Below, piece by piece: positions 23,881-32,672 of a stretch of 37,104 bases of DNA. This DNA comes from JACQGD01 sp045628725. GTDB taxonomy: Bacteria > Patescibacteriota > Saccharimonadia > Saccharimonadales > Saccharimonadaceae. The notes under the pieces were generated by a model that searched no databases, was not told where the DNA came from, and saw only the letters and a list, made by a program, of their open reading frames with translations. Position 1 is the first letter of the stretch. Every line of letters begins with the position of its first letter. The stretch is taken from the NCBI GenBank assembly GCA_045628725.1, contig JAZQPT010000066.1, forward strand, positions 1 to 37,104, given 5' to 3'. A program made the translations under genes and the position numbers.

Positions 23881-24509
23881 TATCGTGTATATACTCCTAC
23901 GGTTAGTGTGCTAAGGGTGATGCCGCCCTTTTCTTTATCGAGCGACATAGATATGCCGTCAAGCTGCATCTTTGTTAAGTTTTGTTCGATAGAGTGGATG
24001 AATTTCATGATATTCTCATAACCCTGTGGGGATTTAAGAGTTATCGCAACACTCACCGTCTTTAACCCACCAATCGACGCGGTTGGTGCGGTGACGGCTC
24101 CATCGGCTGCGGGCGCTGCCGCGGGAGCAGGTGTAGCGCCGTTAGCGGCCGCCTCGTTAAACTGAAATCCTTCTATTGATACACCTGCTTTTGACGCGTA
24201 AGTACTAAGGTCTTTTATGATTTGATCTTGGTAGGCATACGCTTTGCTATCAGCGACAAGACTTTTTGCACGTTCGACAGACGGCTTGTCTTCAGCGAGT
24301 TTTTTCTTGAGTAGATCGAGGGTTTTTAGGTTTTCACTACTTGCATCAGCCGTTGCTGTGATCTGCTGAACATCCGTTGCATATCCCAGAAGTATACCAC
24401 GCGAGAATATGAACAACGCTGCCGAAAGACCAATAAGTAATGCAGTTGAGCCAATAAGTATTAAGCGTACTTTCTGAGGGGTAAGGTTTGCTGTGAATGA
24501 TTTTCGCAT
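23880..24509 (-). CDS. pilO: PilO-like type IV pilus inner-membrane protein
   Basis: A 209-residue protein with an N-terminal cytoplasmic tail, one membrane helix (~14-36), a coiled-coil stretch (~42-88) and a C-terminal ferredoxin-like domain (~95-209) interrupted by an Ala/Pro-rich insert (~128-148). This is the PilO layout, and its position after pilM and pilN supports it. PilO pairs with PilN to form the alignment complex. The TAATG junctions on both sides indicate tight coupling. Confidence 0.82.
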   Translation of the reverse strand: MRKSFTANLTPQKVRLILIGSTALLIGLSAALFIFSRGILLGYATDVQQITATADASSENLKTLDLLKKKLAEDKPSVERAKSLVADSKAYAYQDQIIKDLSTYASKAGVSIEGFQFNEAAANGATPAPAAAPAADGAVTAPTASIGGLKTVSVAITLKSPQGYENIMKFIHSIEQNLTKMQLDGISMSLDKEKGGITLSTLTVGVYTR

Positions 24510-25066
24510 TATGCTTCAACCTTGTTTATCTTTACGCTAATGCTGACGCTGAGTGGATACCCTGCATTGCCATCTGATGCTTTGGCGGTGATCGACTGGA
24601 AGTATACATTAGAAAACATATCTGATCCCTCGAAGTCCTTTTTTAGCTGGGTAACAGCTGCATAATCCTTGGCACTAGCGGAAATAGTTGTTTGACTTCC
24701 AAAATCTTTTGAAGACAAAGCAATATTATCGAGGACAACTCCTTTGGGGAGTAGTTTGGCGATATTGAATATGATTGGAGTGTAATTAACCTGGTTCTTT
24801 AGGATCTGACCTGCTGTTGCAAGATTTGCGCGGTATTCATCAGCTGCTTTTCGTGTCGCGCCATGTGCGGTTACTTTTGTCTGACTTTCGCTGTGCGAGT
24901 TTTCGGCCGCAAGTTTAGTTGACGAGAGAAAAACAAAGAATAAGCCAAGTGCGGCAAGTAAGATACCTGATGCGGCAAGGGTAATAAAATTATATCGCAA
25001 GAGAACCACGTTCATTCGTGCTGCGCGGAGACTCTTTTTTTGATCATCAGGAAGAAGATTTATCAT
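24509..25066 (-). CDS. pilN: PilN-like type IV pilus inner-membrane protein
   Basis: A 185-residue protein. The N-terminal INLLPDDQKK is the conserved PilN segment that binds PilM. It is followed by a membrane helix (~30-50), a coiled coil and a ferredoxin-like periplasmic domain. I chose ATG 25066, which forms an ATGA overlap with the pilM stop and has GGAG 10 nt upstream; GTG 25072 is an alternative two codons earlier. Confidence 0.85.
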   Translation of the reverse strand: MINLLPDDQKKSLRAARMNVVLLRYNFITLAASGILLAALGLFFVFLSSTKLAAENSHSESQTKVTAHGATRKAADEYRANLATAGQILKNQVNYTPIIFNIAKLLPKGVVLDNIALSSKDFGSQTTISASAKDYAAVTQLKKDFEGSDMFSNVYFQSITAKASDGNAGYPLSVSISVKINKVEA

Positions 25067-26115
25067 TTCCACATCGCTCCTTTTTCGACATTAGACAGTC
25101 CGGCAACGGTAATATAGCGCGACCTGAATTGCTTTGCGGGTTGTGGCAACTGCCCGAAGTCAAGTTGCTGCCAGGGATTTGCGGTGCGGGCGGGCATTAC
25201 AAGCTCGTTTGTAAAGTACTCACCAATACCAGGAACGTTACTGCCGCTACCGACAACAAGGACTTGCTCAAGTCGTCGATCATTACTGAGGCGTTCGTTA
25301 TAATAGCGAATTACTTTGCGGGTTTCTGTAATAATGCTGCGAAGTGATGGTCGAAGTGCTGCAGTGATTTTTTCTTGGCGAGCACCGGGAGCAAGGCCGT
25401 TGAGGACTTTCAGTTGGTGGGCGTTTTCAAGAGTGACGCTTAATTTCTTTGCGATATCTAGGGTGAATGTATTACCGCCAGTGCTAATGCCTCCAGTAAT
25501 GCGAACAGAGCCGTCAAGTACGGCAATGTCAGTGTTAGCGGCGCCGATATCGACGATGACAGTAGGCAGATAGCCTTCTTCGGTGGATTTTAGCACGCGT
25601 GCAACGGCGTTGATTGCCGGTTCTATCATATTGACAATAAGGCCTGCATTTTCGCAAGCGGCAACCGCATTATCGACAATGCGTTTAGGAACGGCGCTCA
25701 TAATGACGGTTAGCGTAGTGCTGTTACGCTCGATGATTTCGTAGTCGACATACAAAAGAGAAAGAGGGAGGGGAATGTATTGTCCGACTTCAATTGCGAC
25801 GGCATCTTTCAGGGTCTTTTCGGCACTCGCTGGAATGGTAAATGTGCGCGAAAAGGTGCGTGATGTGGGTATACCTAAAACAACCTGTTCGCTTGCGAGT
25901 GTGCCTGAGAGTTTTTTATCGAGTAGTGTGCGCAGACTATCTGAAAGGTAATTATCTTCTTCCTCGAAGGCTTTTTTGAGTCGCAGAGGGTCGAGATCGA
26001 GGTTGCCATAGCCGATTACAGATTGGCGAGCGAGATCGATAGACATGACTTTCATGTCAGTTGCGCTGATGTCGAGACCAATAATAGGTTTGTCTTTGTA
26101 AAATAATTTATTCAT
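25063..26115 (-). CDS. pilM: PilM actin-like pilus assembly ATPase
   Basis: A 350-residue actin-fold protein (FtsA/MreB-like). It has the phosphate-1 motif IIGLDISATDMKVM near the N-terminus, VIVDIGAANTDIAVLDG in the middle and the adenosine motif VLVVGSGSNVPGI near the C-terminus. PilM sits on the cytoplasmic face and binds the PilN N-terminus. ATG 26115 is my choice; GTG 26124 is in frame. An extended -10 (TGG-TATACT) lies 23 nt upstream of 26115. It begins a pilMNO operon distinct from pilBC. Confidence 0.9.
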   Translation of the reverse strand: MNKLFYKDKPIIGLDISATDMKVMSIDLARQSVIGYGNLDLDPLRLKKAFEEEDNYLSDSLRTLLDKKLSGTLASEQVVLGIPTSRTFSRTFTIPASAEKTLKDAVAIEVGQYIPLPLSLLYVDYEIIERNSTTLTVIMSAVPKRIVDNAVAACENAGLIVNMIEPAINAVARVLKSTEEGYLPTVIVDIGAANTDIAVLDGSVRITGGISTGGNTFTLDIAKKLSVTLENAHQLKVLNGLAPGARQEKITAALRPSLRSIITETRKVIRYYNERLSNDRRLEQVLVVGSGSNVPGIGEYFTNELVMPARTANPWQQLDFGQLPQPAKQFRSRYITVAGLSNVEKGAMWK

Positions 26116-26138
26116 GATGCCCACACTATATTTGTGCT

Positions 26139-26147
26139 AGTATACCA
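26139..26147 (-). promoter_or_regulatory. pilM extended -10 promoter
   Basis: Minus strand TGG-TATACT (-10 at 26139-26144), between pilC and pilM. It suggests that pilMNO can be transcribed apart from pilBC. Confidence 0.6.
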
Positions 26148-26170
26148 CGATATACTGCTTGTGCCTATCT

Positions 26171-27397
26171 CTAGCCTTGAATATTTTGTGACAAACTGGC
26201 GATAGGTCCCATGACGCTGATGGCAATAATTCCAACGACAGAACCCATGACAACGATCATGACAGGCTCGATGATGGACGCGATACTATTGATTGCTGCA
26301 TCAACCTCTTCTTCATAAAACTCGGCTACTTTTATAAGTACGACATCGGTTTGTCCCGTTTCTTCACCGACGGCAAGCATTTGTGAAACGATTGCCGGGA
26401 AAAGCCCGCCATCTTCGAGTACTTTTGAAAGCTGCTGACCATTCTTGATGTCGTCTACTGCAGCTAGGAGGGCGTCTTCGTAGACAGTATTGCCTAGTGC
26501 GTGTGCTGTAACGGTCAGTGTTTCGATGATCGATACGCCGGCGCCATTTAAAGACGAGAAGGTTCGTGCAAAACGCGCGACAACAACCTTGCGGATAATG
26601 CCATTAATGGCAGGGAATTTTAATACGAGGCGATGAAACCGTCGACGCCCTTTGGGTGTTTTGATATAACGGCGGAGTGCAATGACAAGTCCTACGAATG
26701 CCGGAAGAACAATATACCAAAATTTCAAAGTGAAAGCGCTGATCTCTAGCATCATAACGGTAATGAAAGGAAGTTCTGCGTCTGGACCACCCAGGTCGGT
26801 AAGGATTGCACCAATCTGGGGAATGACAAATAGCATTAGCCCAAAAAAGGCCAAGACGGTAATAACAAGCAGCACGGTTGGATAGGCCATCGCGCCTTTA
26901 ATTTTTTTACGAATGGTGGCGTTTTTCTCTTGTTGTAGTGCCAGGCGTTTCAAGATTTCATCAAGAATACCCGCGGTTTCTCCAGCGCGCACCATGTTAA
27001 CGTACACGTCACTAAAAGTGTCAGGGTGCTTTGCTAGCGCATCCCCTAGCGGCATACCACCTTCGACGTCTTTGATGATAATAGTAAGAATCGATTTAAG
27101 CGCGGCGCCTTCGGAGTGTTGTTCAAGTGAACTAAGTGATCGCAGTAGCGGGACACCGGCGCTCACCATGGCGCTCAGTTCACGGGTAAAGATAACAAGT
27201 TCTTCTGACTTAACTTTTTTGCTGCCGAACGATCCACCGAAACTTAGGCCTTTTTTGCCATTGTCGAGGCTAATGCTCAGTGGACGGAGGTTTTGCTTTT
27301 TTAGAATTTCAATAACACTTGATTCGTCACTGGCTTCTACTGTGCCCGTTGTTGCTTGGTTTGAATCGGAGGCTGCTGTGTATTTGTATGATGGCAT
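26171..27397 (-). CDS. pilC: PilC/GspF inner-membrane platform protein
   Basis: A 408-residue PilC with two T2SSF domains: ~72-195 (LVIFTRELSAMVSAGVPLLRSL) and ~272-400 (VARFARTFSSLNGAGVSIIETL), each followed by membrane helices (three in total). A short N-terminal ~60-residue region (YKYTAASDSNQATTGTVEASDE) is typical. PilC is the platform on which PilB works. Start ATG 27397, 7 nt after pilB, with AAGGA within the pilB 3' end. Confidence 0.93.
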   Translation of the reverse strand: MPSYKYTAASDSNQATTGTVEASDESSVIEILKKQNLRPLSISLDNGKKGLSFGGSFGSKKVKSEELVIFTRELSAMVSAGVPLLRSLSSLEQHSEGAALKSILTIIIKDVEGGMPLGDALAKHPDTFSDVYVNMVRAGETAGILDEILKRLALQQEKNATIRKKIKGAMAYPTVLLVITVLAFFGLMLFVIPQIGAILTDLGGPDAELPFITVMMLEISAFTLKFWYIVLPAFVGLVIALRRYIKTPKGRRRFHRLVLKFPAINGIIRKVVVARFARTFSSLNGAGVSIIETLTVTAHALGNTVYEDALLAAVDDIKNGQQLSKVLEDGGLFPAIVSQMLAVGEETGQTDVVLIKVAEFYEEEVDAAINSIASIIEPVMIVVMGSVVGIIAISVMGPIASLSQNIQG

Positions 27398-27404
27398 ATG
27401 TTAA

Positions 27405-29186
27405 TTATTCCTTTGTAACGCGTAGCACTTCGTCTATAGTTGTTTCGCCGCGCAGCGCCTTGATTAGCCCGTCGGTTTGCATCGTGATCATGCCTTCGCT
27501 GATAGCTTGTGTTTGCAGTTGATTGGCCGTCGCGTTTGATGTGATGAGTTTTTGGACGCTTAGCGTATTGTTGAGTACTTCATAGATACCGACACGACCT
27601 TTAAATCCATCATGCTTTCCGCCCATATCCTCGGTTTCGCCGGCTTTATAGAGCGTGTTTATGCCGGTCTCGGTAGTACTTAGCGGCGTATCTCCACCGA
27701 CACCAGCGGCGGCAGCTTGTTTTTCGAGTTCGTGAATATATTTGAAATCCTGACCATTGTGCAGGTTGAATAAGTGGGTGATGGCATCTGTCTCATCTTG
27801 AGTTGGCTTGTATGAAACACGCGATTCTTTCTCTAGGCGACGGACAAGTCGTTGTCCGACGACCGCACGAACGGTGCTGGCGATGAGGAACGGCTCAATG
27901 TCCATATCAAGCAAACGTGGCAGACATGTTGCAGCGTTATTCGTGTGTAGTGTACTAAACACCAAGTGTCCCGTTAGGGCAGCCTGCACGCCAAGGTTTG
28001 CCGTCTCGCCGTCACGGATCTCTCCCACCATGATAATGTTTGGATCTTGACGAAGTAATGCGCGCAGTCCAGAGGCAAACGTCATTCCGGCTTTTGCATT
28101 TGTCTGTGTTTGGTTCACGCCAGGTATCTTGTACTCGACCGGGTCTTCGATTGTCGAGATGTTGACGTCCGGTTGGTTTAGTTTAGAAAGGACGCTAAAC
28201 AAACTGGTCGATTTACCCGATCCTGTCGGTCCCGTGACAAGGACAAGTCCGTGAGGTTCACTGATTGCTTCGGTAATGACATTATATGAATGCCCCCAGT
28301 AACCCAGTTGCTCAAGCGAAATCGCTTGATTTGATTCGTCCAGAATACGCATGACGACTTTTTCGCCATCGGCAATCGGTAGTGTGCTGACGCGAAGTGC
28401 ATACTGTTTGCCAGTTACCTTTACTTTAAAGCGACCATCTTGCGGGATGCGTCGTTCGTCGATCTTTAGGTTAGAAAGAATCTTTATGCGGCTAATAAGT
28501 GCAGCATGAACGCTTCGCGGTAAACGATTTACTTCGTGGAGTACGCCGTCAATGCGATAGCGGATTTGGACGTAATCTTCGCGCGGTTCGATGTGGATAT
28601 CGCTAGCACTTGAACGGATGGCGTATTCAAGCAAGAGGTTGATCGTCTGTGCGATAGGTGAATCTTCGGAGACATCTTCGTCGCTAATATTTTCGTTTGC
28701 AGTGTTGTCTTCGCGCTGAATATCGATAACGTCGTTTAATTCTTTATCAACATCCCCCCGATAGTTTTCTAGCGCTGCGGCGATATATTCACGAGGAGAA
28801 ATATATATTCGTGTATTCTCGCCAATTTGTTTTTGGATAAAGTCGACTGCCTGAACATCGTCAGGGTCGTCCATCGCCAGGTGCTGTAAGCCATCTTCAT
28901 CGATTTGAAACAAGATTGCATTGTATTGCCGTGCAATATGTTCTGGGATTTTGGTGAGCACGTCAGAAGGAATGCTTTTTGGATCGATTTCGATATAGGG
29001 AATGTCTGCGTAATCGGCAAACAATTTCGTCAGCTCTTTATCATCAATAATTTCGTTCTGGATGACAAGGTCTTGCATTGGCCGTCGCGAACGAGCACCC
29101 TCTTCTTTGAGGGCTGAGAGCTGCTCATCCGTAATGTGGTTGCCTTGGGTGAGTAGCTTTTCGATCGTGCCGTCAGATATACGCAT
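27405..29186 (-). CDS. pilB: PilB/GspE type IV pilus assembly ATPase, no zinc tetracysteine
   Basis: A 593-residue assembly ATPase. It has the N-terminal T2SSE_N region (~1-145), Walker A GPTGSGKST (319-327), the Asp box (STIEDPVEYKI), Walker B IIMVGEIRD (384-392) and the His box (FSTLHTNNAA). PilB/GspE proteins normally carry a CxxC...CxxC zinc site in the C-terminal subdomain; here that region (~455-545) is a cysteine-free Gly/Thr/Glu-rich insert, and the whole protein has one Cys (C421). A -10 TATAAT lies 14 nt before ATG 29186. First gene of the pilus block; divergent from tsaE. Confidence 0.94.
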   Translation of the reverse strand: MRISDGTIEKLLTQGNHITDEQLSALKEEGARSRRPMQDLVIQNEIIDDKELTKLFADYADIPYIEIDPKSIPSDVLTKIPEHIARQYNAILFQIDEDGLQHLAMDDPDDVQAVDFIQKQIGENTRIYISPREYIAAALENYRGDVDKELNDVIDIQREDNTANENISDEDVSEDSPIAQTINLLLEYAIRSSASDIHIEPREDYVQIRYRIDGVLHEVNRLPRSVHAALISRIKILSNLKIDERRIPQDGRFKVKVTGKQYALRVSTLPIADGEKVVMRILDESNQAISLEQLGYWGHSYNVITEAISEPHGLVLVTGPTGSGKSTSLFSVLSKLNQPDVNISTIEDPVEYKIPGVNQTQTNAKAGMTFASGLRALLRQDPNIIMVGEIRDGETANLGVQAALTGHLVFSTLHTNNAATCLPRLLDMDIEPFLIASTVRAVVGQRLVRRLEKESRVSYKPTQDETDAITHLFNLHNGQDFKYIHELEKQAAAAGVGGDTPLSTTETGINTLYKAGETEDMGGKHDGFKGRVGIYEVLNNTLSVQKLITSNATANQLQTQAISEGMITMQTDGLIKALRGETTIDEVLRVTKE

Positions 29187-29200
29187 AATACTTACGCTTG

Positions 29201-29206
29201 ATTATA
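29201..29206 (-). promoter_or_regulatory. pilB -10 promoter
   Basis: Minus strand TATAAT, 14 nt before ATG 29186, leaving a leader of about 7-8 nt without a Shine-Dalgarno. Confidence 0.5.
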
Positions 29207-29271
29207 GTTGAGACCACTTTATAAAGCTAGTGTTTTATCTGCCGATTAGTGCTATGTCTACCAGAGGAATA

Positions 29272-29280
29272 TGGTATAAT
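29272..29280 (+). promoter_or_regulatory. tsaE extended -10 promoter
   Basis: TGG-TATAAT (-10 at 29275-29280), 8 nt before ATG 29289; leaderless arrangement. Confidence 0.75.
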
Positions 29281-29288
29281 ACTGGTTC

Positions 29289-29741
29289 ATGACACACATC
29301 GCAAATGAACAGATAATGAAGGACCTTGGCGCACGAATTGGTGGGCAGTTACGAGGTGGTGAAGTAATCGAGTTGATTGGCGATGTCGGGGCAGGAAAGA
29401 CAACATTCGTCAAAGGTCTTGCAAGCGGCCTAGAGATAGACGAAGACATCCAAAGCCCTAGCTATACCATCAGTCGAACTTACGACGCGCGTGATGGACT
29501 ACGGTTATCTCATTACGATTTTTATCGACTAGACGAGGCAGGAATTATGGCATCTGAACTGCAAGAATCTACTGCTGATCCTTCATCAATAACGGTCATT
29601 GAATGGGCGGATATCGCTTCTGATGTGCTGCCGGCGGAGCGCCTGACTTTGCAGATTATTCCTATCACCGAAACAGAACGAGAAGTTACTATTAGTCCGC
29701 GTGGCGAGTGGGCAGAAGTGATTGCAGGTTCACTCGTATGA
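29289..29741 (+). CDS. tsaE: TsaE, tRNA t6A synthesis ATPase
   Basis: A 150-residue TsaE, the P-loop ATPase that recycles the TsaB-TsaD complex making the t6A37 modification of ANN-decoding tRNAs. Walker A is ELIGDVGAGKTTFVKG; QSPSYTISRTY, LSHYDFYRL and ITVIEWAD are characteristic. Leaderless start. The stop overlaps the start of tsaB (ATGA). tsaD is not in the window. Confidence 0.95.
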   Translation: MTHIANEQIMKDLGARIGGQLRGGEVIELIGDVGAGKTTFVKGLASGLEIDEDIQSPSYTISRTYDARDGLRLSHYDFYRLDEAGIMASELQESTADPSSITVIEWADIASDVLPAERLTLQIIPITETEREVTISPRGEWAEVIAGSLV

Positions 29742-30124
29742 TCCTTTTAATCGACACATCGACGCCGCTATGTAAACTAGCAATCGTCCGCGGCGAATCA
29801 ATTACTTGGCATGAATGGCAAGCTGATCGGCAGCTGGCGCGTGGCCTGCTGCAGTACATCACCGTCACACTAGGCGAGTACGATGCTTCGCTAACGGATC
29901 TGACAGGTATTGGCGTGTACCGCGGACCGGGCAGTTTTACCGGTCTTCGGATTGGAAGTACAGTCGCCAACACCCTGGCCGACGGGCTGAAAGTCGCTAT
30001 CGTCGGATCTACCGGGCAATCGTGGGTAACTGATGTATGCGCGCGCCTTAACGGCGGTGAGAATGATAAAATCACCCTACCTGAATATGGTGGTGATGCT
30101 CACATTACAAAACCGCGTAAATGA
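29738..30124 (+). CDS. tsaB: TsaB-like protein, unusually short
   Basis: A 128-residue protein matching the N-terminal actin-like domain of TsaB: ILLIDTSTPLCKLAI and the hallmark GVYRGPGSFTGLRIG. Typical TsaB proteins are ~220-235 residues; the second domain is mostly missing, yet a TsaB-like C-terminal tail (ITLPEYGGDAHITKPRK) is retained, as if the middle was lost. Because TsaB helps TsaD dimerise mainly through its N-terminal domain, a mini-TsaB could still work. Start ATG 29738 overlaps the tsaE stop (ATGA); the upstream in-frame codon at 29708 is rejected. Confidence 0.85.
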   Translation: MILLIDTSTPLCKLAIVRGESITWHEWQADRQLARGLLQYITVTLGEYDASLTDLTGIGVYRGPGSFTGLRIGSTVANTLADGLKVAIVGSTGQSWVTDVCARLNGGENDKITLPEYGGDAHITKPRK

Positions 30125-30125
30125 C

Positions 30126-30155
30126 TTGCACATAGCTTGATTGCCAATGTACAAT
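30126..30155 (+). promoter_or_regulatory. Promoter candidate for rny, with long leader
   Basis: TTGCAC (30126-30131), 18-nt spacer and TACAAT (30150-30155) preceded by TG. A second -10, TATAAT at 30166-30171, lies in a 15-nt palindrome (AGCTTATAATAAGCT, 30163-30177). Either gives a leader of about 100-115 nt before ATG 30277, by far the longest in the window, ending in GGAGAAAGGAA. Confidence 0.5.
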
Positions 30156-30276
30156 AGACCCAGCTTATAATAAGCTTTTCGATTATTTCAACTTGATACA
30201 TTCCGTCTACCTCCCATTTTTGCTGGATATTTCCATGTGGTAACTGCTCGTAGGTACGGCGGAGAAAGGAACACAC

Positions 30277-31767
30277 ATGATAGAGGGTATTTTTGCCGCC
30301 GTAGGAGGGGTTATTTTTGGTATGGGAGGAACAGTTGTCTATGAACGACAGCGTACCGCGAGTGGTAAACACAAAGTCCACCAGATGATAGCAAAAGCAC
30401 AAACCAAAGCGAGCGACATCGTTTTAAAGGCGAAAGATGAAGTATTAAGCCTAGAGAATGATCGTCGAAAAGAATGGAAAAAAACAGAAACTCGCCTAGC
30501 CGACCGCGAAATAAATCTTGATAAAAAATTTGACGATATCGACCAGCGTGTTGAAAAGCTACGCAAACAAGAAGTCGAAGTTGAAAAACTCAAAGACGAA
30601 ATTCGCGATATCCGGTCTCGTCAACAAGAAAAGCTTGAAAAGATCGCAAAGCTCGACAAAAAAGAAGCTGCAGAAAAATTGATGCAGATGACCGAACGTG
30701 ACATCAAAGATGACCTTGCGGGACTAATCGCCAAACTCCAAAAAGACGCGATGGACACTGCCGAAGAGCAAGCCGAGATGATTATCCTGACTGCCATGGA
30801 GCGAATGAGTAGCGAAGTGACTGCTGAACGAACCGTTACGGCGATTAAACTAACGGACGACGAGATGAAGGGTCGTATTATCGGCAAAGAAGGCCGCAAC
30901 ATCCAGGCACTGCAACGTGCGACTGGTGTGGACATTCTGGTTGACGATACGCCAGGTATGATTGTGCTGTCGAGCTTTGATCCAATACGCCGTCAGGTTG
31001 CGCGCTTTACCCTTGAAATGCTAATGAAAGATGGACGTATCCATCCGGGCCGCATCGAAGAAGTTGTTGCCAAGGCTGAAAAGCAGATCGAAAAAGAAGT
31101 GATTCGTGCTGGTGAAGATGCTGCTCGTGAAGTGGGCGTTACTGGTATTCCGCGCGAAATGCTACGACTACTCGGCGAGTTGAAATTCCGTACAAGTTAT
31201 GGCCAAAACGTATTAATGCACAGTACAGAGATGGCGCATTTATCAGGACTTATTGCCGAAGAAATCGGTGCTGACGTACGCACGGCAAAGATTGCAACGC
31301 TACTACATGACGTGGGCAAGGCCGTGTCACATAAAATGGAAGGCAAGCATCACCACATCGGTGCAGAGCTAGCGCAGAAGTATGGCATGAATAAAGAAAT
31401 CGTCCACGCAATCGAGGCTCACCATGACGACATCGAGGCGACAACACCAGAAGCTCTCGTGGTGCGCGTGTGTGACGCGCTATCTGCCGCCCGTCCAGGT
31501 GCACGTAATATTAGCGCCGAGAACTTTGTCGAACGCATGCGTGATCTCGAGAACGTTGCGACGAGTTTTGAAGGAATTGATAAGGCGTACGCAATTAGCG
31601 CTGGCCGCGAAATCCGCGTCATTGTTAGTCCAAAGCATATCGACGATCTTAGTGCGATTAAATTAGCTCGTGATATTGCGACAAAAGTTGAAAGCACAAT
31701 GCAGTACCCTGGCACAATTAAAGTAAACGTGATCCGTGAGACACGTGCGGTTGAATTCGCTAAATAA
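30277..31767 (+). CDS. rny: Ribonuclease Y
   Basis: A 496-residue RNase Y, the membrane-anchored endoribonuclease that starts mRNA decay. It has an N-terminal hydrophobic anchor (~3-20), a long coiled coil (~30-150), a KH domain with GRIIGKEGRN (199-208), and an HD domain with H344-D345 (TLLHDVGKA) plus further metal-site histidines (HHHIGAE, AIEAHHDD). Slightly shorter than B. subtilis RNase Y (~520). Start ATG 30277 has a strong ribosome site and a long leader, which could allow autoregulation. Confidence 0.97.
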   Translation: MIEGIFAAVGGVIFGMGGTVVYERQRTASGKHKVHQMIAKAQTKASDIVLKAKDEVLSLENDRRKEWKKTETRLADREINLDKKFDDIDQRVEKLRKQEVEVEKLKDEIRDIRSRQQEKLEKIAKLDKKEAAEKLMQMTERDIKDDLAGLIAKLQKDAMDTAEEQAEMIILTAMERMSSEVTAERTVTAIKLTDDEMKGRIIGKEGRNIQALQRATGVDILVDDTPGMIVLSSFDPIRRQVARFTLEMLMKDGRIHPGRIEEVVAKAEKQIEKEVIRAGEDAAREVGVTGIPREMLRLLGELKFRTSYGQNVLMHSTEMAHLSGLIAEEIGADVRTAKIATLLHDVGKAVSHKMEGKHHHIGAELAQKYGMNKEIVHAIEAHHDDIEATTPEALVVRVCDALSAARPGARNISAENFVERMRDLENVATSFEGIDKAYAISAGREIRVIVSPKHIDDLSAIKLARDIATKVESTMQYPGTIKVNVIRETRAVEFAK

Positions 31768-31769
31768 TT

Positions 31770-32243
31770 ATGAAATACACGGTAGAATCGTCTCGGGAGT
31801 GGTATAACAATTTACCTGGCAAACGAACGAGTGCCGGTATGATTGTCCGCTATCGTGGGCGAATCTTGATGATTAAAGATGATTACAAGCGGGCGATGAC
31901 ATTCCCCGGTGGTATCATCGACCCTGACGAAGGTGCAAAGTTGGCCGCACTCCGCGAAACCAAGGAAGAAGCCGGGTTAGATATAGCACCAGAAGACGCT
32001 ACCTTCTATAGCGTTGGATACATGGGCGAGCGAGAAGGATTCAAGGACTGTTTCCATTTTTTCTTTATCGCCGATATCGACGAGGACACTGCATCTCAGG
32101 TACAGACCGAAGCTGGCATCGAATACCATAAATGGGTGAATCCTAATGAAATTGGCGAACTAGCCGGCGACCGGGCTATTTATAACCAGTTGCAGACGAT
32201 GCTTGCAAGTGGCGCCGAAATTCCGTATTTTGAATGTAAATAA
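31770..32243 (+). CDS. Nudix hydrolase
   Basis: A 157-residue Nudix hydrolase with a perfect box GX5EX7REUXEEXGU: G48, E54, R62-E63, E66-E67, G69. The family cleaves nucleoside diphosphates linked to another moiety; the substrate cannot be assigned. It starts 2 nt after the rny stop without a Shine-Dalgarno, so it depends on coupling to rny translation. The association with an RNA-decay enzyme suggests nucleotide clean-up or RNA 5'-end processing, but this is only context. Confidence 0.9.
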   Translation: MKYTVESSREWYNNLPGKRTSAGMIVRYRGRILMIKDDYKRAMTFPGGIIDPDEGAKLAALRETKEEAGLDIAPEDATFYSVGYMGEREGFKDCFHFFFIADIDEDTASQVQTEAGIEYHKWVNPNEIGELAGDRAIYNQLQTMLASGAEIPYFECK

Positions 32244-32260
32244 CTAAAGGGGGAATAACT

Positions 32261-32632
32261 ATGGCAGATCCAGCAACACGAGACGAAGTACAACGTGCAG
32301 TGCGCGACGGTCTAGGTGACATCAAAAACGACCTTGGTCGTATTCGTGACGCCGTACAGCGCATCGATCAGCGAACGGACGACCTTGATAGGTCTCAAGA
32401 GGAGATTAAGCGACTTGCACAACTGGAGCCACAGATTGTTGATTTGGCGCGCAAGATGGACGACGTGCATAATGACGCCGATAAGATCGACCGAGTCATT
32501 AACGAAATCAATACACTAAAGACGCAGCTCGGTACGACAACCCAGTATCTGCAGCAAGTTGCCGGGTACCTGCAAGCGATGGATCAACGCATGCGCGGTG
32601 ACGACCCTAAAGACGACGGATACAAGCGATAG
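32261..32632 (+). CDS. Small coiled-coil protein, unknown function
   Basis: A 123-residue, highly charged protein with heptad character from ~8 to ~105 (DGLGDIKNDLGRIRDAVQRI; LEPQIVDLARKMDDV; TLKTQLGTTTQYLQQVAGYL) and an acidic/basic tail. No membrane segment, signal or catalytic motif. It follows the nudix gene by 17 nt with one of the best ribosome sites in the window (AAAGGGGGA), so it is probably well expressed. No family recognised. Confidence 0.75.
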   Translation: MADPATRDEVQRAVRDGLGDIKNDLGRIRDAVQRIDQRTDDLDRSQEEIKRLAQLEPQIVDLARKMDDVHNDADKIDRVINEINTLKTQLGTTTQYLQQVAGYLQAMDQRMRGDDPKDDGYKR

Positions 32633-32656
32633 TCGCTTATTCACGCAGCGATACGG

Positions 32657-32665
32657 TGATATACT
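32657..32665 (+). promoter_or_regulatory. Extended -10 of small gene at 32673
   Basis: TGA-TATACT (-10 at 32660-32665), 7 nt before ATG 32673. Confidence 0.65.
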
Positions 32666-32672
32666 AGTAACT

